Positions 6,196-8,711 of a stretch of DNA of 8,711 bases are shown here, one piece after another. Location: NCBI GenBank assembly GCA_011049795.1, contig DRHD01000377.1, positions 1-8,711 on the forward strand, given 5' to 3'. The notes beneath the pieces were generated by a model. The model searched no databases. It was not told the origin of the DNA and worked only from the letters and a program-made list of their open reading frames with translations. Position numbers and translations under genes: made by a program. Source of the DNA: Porticoccus sp. (lineage in GTDB: Bacteria > Pseudomonadota > Gammaproteobacteria > Pseudomonadales > Porticoccaceae). Within the stretch, counting starts at the first letter, position 1; every line of letters starts with the position of its first letter.

Positions 6196-8544
6196 TTATT
6201 CGGATGGCGGCGGTGGTGCGAGGACTTCACGACTGCCATTAGTGCCCATTTCGGTAACGACACCGGCGGCTTCCATGGCTTCAATTAAACGTGCCGCACG
6301 ATTGTAGCCGACACGCAGTTTACGCTGAACGGAAGAGATTGAAGCTCTGCGTGACTGGGTGACATAATGTAGCGCCTCATCATAAAGTGCATCGGCTTCA
6401 CTATCGTCATTATCGCCGCCCTCAGCACTAAAACCGGGAATGGATGGGCCGCTAGCCCCTTCGTCGAGAAGGCCCTCAATATAAGCCGGTTCACCCCGCT
6501 GCTTCCAATCAGCAACGACACGATGTACTTCTTCATCAGAAACAAACGCGCCGTGTACACGCAGTGGCAAGCTGGTTCCCGGTGGCAAATACAACATATC
6601 ACCGTGACCCAATAACTGTTCGGCACCACCTTGATCAAGAATGGTTCGTGAATCAACCCGTGATGACACCTGGAACGCAATGCGTGTAGGTACGTTGGCT
6701 TTGATTAAGCCGGTAATAACATCGACCGATGGTCTTTGCGTTGCCAGGATTAAATGAATACCCGCAGCCCGAGCCTTTTGGGCAATTCGAGCAATCAATT
6801 CCTCGACTTTTTTACCGACCACCATAATCATATCGGCAAATTCATCGATGACCACAACGATAGATGGCAGCGTTTCCAGTGGTGGCGCTGTTGGCTGATC
6901 CTCACCCGCTTGATAGACCTCGTCTAGCACCCACAAGGGGTCAGCTATAGGGTTATCGCTAGCAATGGCATCTTCGACTTTACGATTAAAACCGGCAAGA
7001 TTGCGGACGCCCAAAGCGGACATCAATTTATAACGACGCTCCATTTCTGCAACACACCAGCGCAAACCGTTAGCGGCGTCTTTCATATCGGTAATAACGG
7101 GGGTTAATAAATGGGGAATGCCATCATAAACCGATAACTCCAACATTTTTGGGTCAACTAATATCAAGCGGACTTCAGCGGGCGTCGATTTATACAATAA
7201 GCTGATGATCATAGCATTGACACCCACAGACTTACCCGAACCGGTAGTGCCTGCCACCAACAAGTGCGGCATTTTGCCCAGGTCAGCAATAACCGGTTCG
7301 CCGGAAATATCATGACCCAAGGCTAAACTTAATGGCGATTTAGAATTGTCATAGGCCTGTGACGACATCACATCATGGAAATTAACCACCGCCCGGTCTT
7401 CATTAGGAATTTCTATACCGATGACCGACTTACCGGGAATAACCTCTACCACCCGTACACTGATAACGGCTAGCGATCTGGCAATGTCTTTAGCCAGGTT
7501 GGTGATTTTACTGACCTTCACGCCGGTACCCGGCTGAATTTCAAAGCGCGTCACTACAGGCCCCGGTAAGACTTCTGTCACCTGAGCGATAACCCCGAAA
7601 TCATTGAGTTTATGCTCAAGCAATCTCGATAAGGCCTCTAGAGCGTCTGCCGAAAAACCTTTCTTATGGGATTCATTAGCGGGGTCCAACAGGTCAAGTG
7701 GAGGCAAGGTCCCTACCACCGGCGCTTTAAATAAGGGCCGTTGTTTTTCCCGTTCCGCGCGCTCGCTCTTTTCAGGCTTTTTCGGCATTAATTGAATTTT
7801 GGGGGCCTTGCGGGTTTTTTCCTTTTCGACTTGTTTAGCAATAACCACTTTACGAACTTGTTGGGCCTTTTTCTGTACCCGCCGTTCCTGCCATTGTTGC
7901 CAACGATTGCTCAACCCACTCCGTAACTGGCCGAACAAGCTAATGGTAATGGCACCGAGGGTGTCCATTAACCTCAACCATGACAAATCGGTGAAAATGG
8001 TCATACCGAATAACAACAGAGAAAGTAATATTAGCCGACCGCCTAACAAACTAAAGGCATCAATACTGGACGAACCAACCGCTTGTCCAAGCGCGCCGCC
8101 GGCACCAAAAGGTAATGTCGTGAATCCACTATCACCCATCATTGCCAAGGACGTAGAAGCAATCATCACCAAACTAAGGCCAACAACACGAATTAAAAAA
8201 GAAGCCCAATCAAAGGGCATGGGTTCATAGCGCTCACGGAAAAGTATCCAGGCTCGATAGCCAACCATCAAAGGAAACAAATAAGCCATATAACCGAATA
8301 GAGAGAAAAATATATCTGCCAGCCAAGCGCCCGTTGGACCGCCAGAATTGGCCACCACGTCACCACTGCCAGTACGTGACCAACCAGGGTCAGCTTGATC
8401 GTAACTTCCAAGGGACATTAACAGATAGAGAAAGACAGCAACAAAGCCAATGAGCGCACCTTCTCGCAGGCGCGGCACAAATTTCTCCAATACTGGATGA
8501 CTGCTGGTTTTATCAACCGAGGCCTGTTTGCTCAAGACCGTCAC
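6196..8544 (-). CDS. ftsK: DNA translocase FtsK (division and chromosome segregation)
   Basis: This septum-anchored hexameric motor pumps DNA at the end of replication and activates XerCD recombination at dif. At 782 aa it is close to Pseudomonas FtsK and much shorter than E. coli FtsK (1329 aa), mostly because of a short linker. There are about four membrane segments (30-48, 74-102, 114-136, 168-190). A basic, Lys/Glu/Gln-rich linker follows (about 210-290), then the alpha domain (about 295-390) and the RecA-like motor with Walker A GTTGSGKS (432-439), LVDPKMLEL (462-470), Walker [11 protein letters not shown] (563-572) and [12 protein letters not shown] (599-610). The C-terminal winged-helix gamma domain (about 715-775) contains [18 protein letters not shown], the region that reads KOPS sequences. 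The start is the GTG at 8544, with AGGGG three bases upstream; a TTG three codons later would give wider spacing. It is first in the cluster, with lolA 34 bp downstream. The next gene to the right is outside the window. Confidence 0.96.
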   Translation of the reverse strand: MTVLSKQASVDKTSSHPVLEKFVPRLREGALIGFVAVFLYLLMSLGSYDQADPGWSRTGSGDVVANSGGPTGAWLADIFFSLFGYMAYLFPLMVGYRAWILFRERYEPMPFDWASFLIRVVGLSLVMIASTSLAMMGDSGFTTLPFGAGGALGQAVGSSSIDAFSLLGGRLILLSLLLFGMTIFTDLSWLRLMDTLGAITISLFGQLRSGLSNRWQQWQERRVQKKAQQVRKVVIAKQVEKEKTRKAPKIQLMPKKPEKSERAEREKQRPLFKAPVVGTLPPLDLLDPANESHKKGFSADALEALSRLLEHKLNDFGVIAQVTEVLPGPVVTRFEIQPGTGVKVSKITNLAKDIARSLAVISVRVVEVIPGKSVIGIEIPNEDRAVVNFHDVMSSQAYDNSKSPLSLALGHDISGEPVIADLGKMPHLLVAGTTGSGKSVGVNAMIISLLYKSTPAEVRLILVDPKMLELSVYDGIPHLLTPVITDMKDAANGLRWCVAEMERRYKLMSALGVRNLAGFNRKVEDAIASDNPIADPLWVLDEVYQAGEDQPTAPPLETLPSIVVVIDEFADMIMVVGKKVEELIARIAQKARAAGIHLILATQRPSVDVITGLIKANVPTRIAFQVSSRVDSRTILDQGGAEQLLGHGDMLYLPPGTSLPLRVHGAFVSDEEVHRVVADWKQRGEPAYIEGLLDEGASGPSIPGFSAEGGDNDDSEADALYDEALHYVTQSRRASISSVQRKLRVGYNRAARLIEAMEAAGVVTEMGTNGSREVLAPPPPSE

Positions 8545-8711
8545 TATCCCCTAATTATTTTGTGATGCCCAGCTTGGAAAACATAAATACCCAGCGGGTC
8601 TTTTAATTGTCATTATCATCCCAATATTACCATCTAAATCAGCTATTTGCCTTAATATCAGGTTTATTTAGCTAGCAGTTTTTATACGCAGCCATTTGCA
8701 CTATCATAGCC
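8545..8711 (-). promoter_or_regulatory. Upstream region of ftsK, probable promoter region
   Basis: These 167 bp contain no coding frame of useful length on either strand and are AT-rich, as expected upstream of the first gene of a cluster. On the minus strand, possible sigma-70-like elements are gataat (8617-8612) and an atgaca (8614-8609) 18 bp before a tattta, but neither pair is close to consensus, so no exact promoter is assigned. The SOS-type box CTGT-N8-ACAG known before E. coli ftsK was not seen. The start of a neighbouring gene to the right, divergent or not, is not visible. Confidence 0.4.

Noticed and set aside
7799..8230. 143-aa plus-strand open frame opposite ftsK.
   Set aside because: It is fully antisense to the membrane and linker part of a clear FtsK, with no family features, and is a shadow of that coding sequence.

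Overview
The window reads as a chromosomal housekeeping segment of a gammaproteobacterium. The evidence is the gene order ftsK-lolA-rarA-crcB-serS-cysG, which from memory closely matches the Pseudomonas arrangement, together with a Pseudomonas-length FtsK (782 aa), a fused trifunctional CysG, and a Prc (tail-specific protease) C-terminal domain. Base composition is moderate and the non-coding spacers are AT-rich. A marine Cellvibrionales-like relative would fit, but the sequence alone does not fix the genus.

Right and centre (about 941-8544): six complete genes lie on the minus strand, so transcription runs from high to low coordinates. The order is ftsK (DNA translocase and division), lolA (periplasmic lipoprotein carrier), rarA (AAA+ fork-maintenance ATPase, start overlapping the lolA end by 11 nt), crcB (fluoride channel), serS (seryl-tRNA synthetase) and cysG (siroheme synthase). 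Spacers are 34-91 bp and I see no convincing intrinsic terminator in them, so a long operon or a few overlapping units is plausible. The genes share no pathway; their adjacency is a conserved housekeeping cluster. The 167 bp to the right of ftsK probably hold its promoter.

Left end (1-940): this part is not ordinary. A perfect 94-bp direct repeat occurs at 1-94 and 677-770. Between the copies lies only the 3' end of a prc gene on the plus strand (91-600), joined directly to the first repeat copy and lacking its protease and PDZ parts. The second copy lies inside a small minus-strand gene (648-872) for an arginine-rich 74-aa protein with repeated Asp-Arg-Arg motifs, downstream of cysG and preceded by a strong Shine-Dalgarno sequence. 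The simplest reading is a 676-bp tandem duplication (or an assembly or amplification chimera imitating one) whose junction joins the middle of the small gene to the middle of prc. The window starts inside the upstream unit.

No tRNA, rRNA, CRISPR array, insertion sequence or defence system was found. The best candidates for a second look are the duplication and the small DRR-motif gene.
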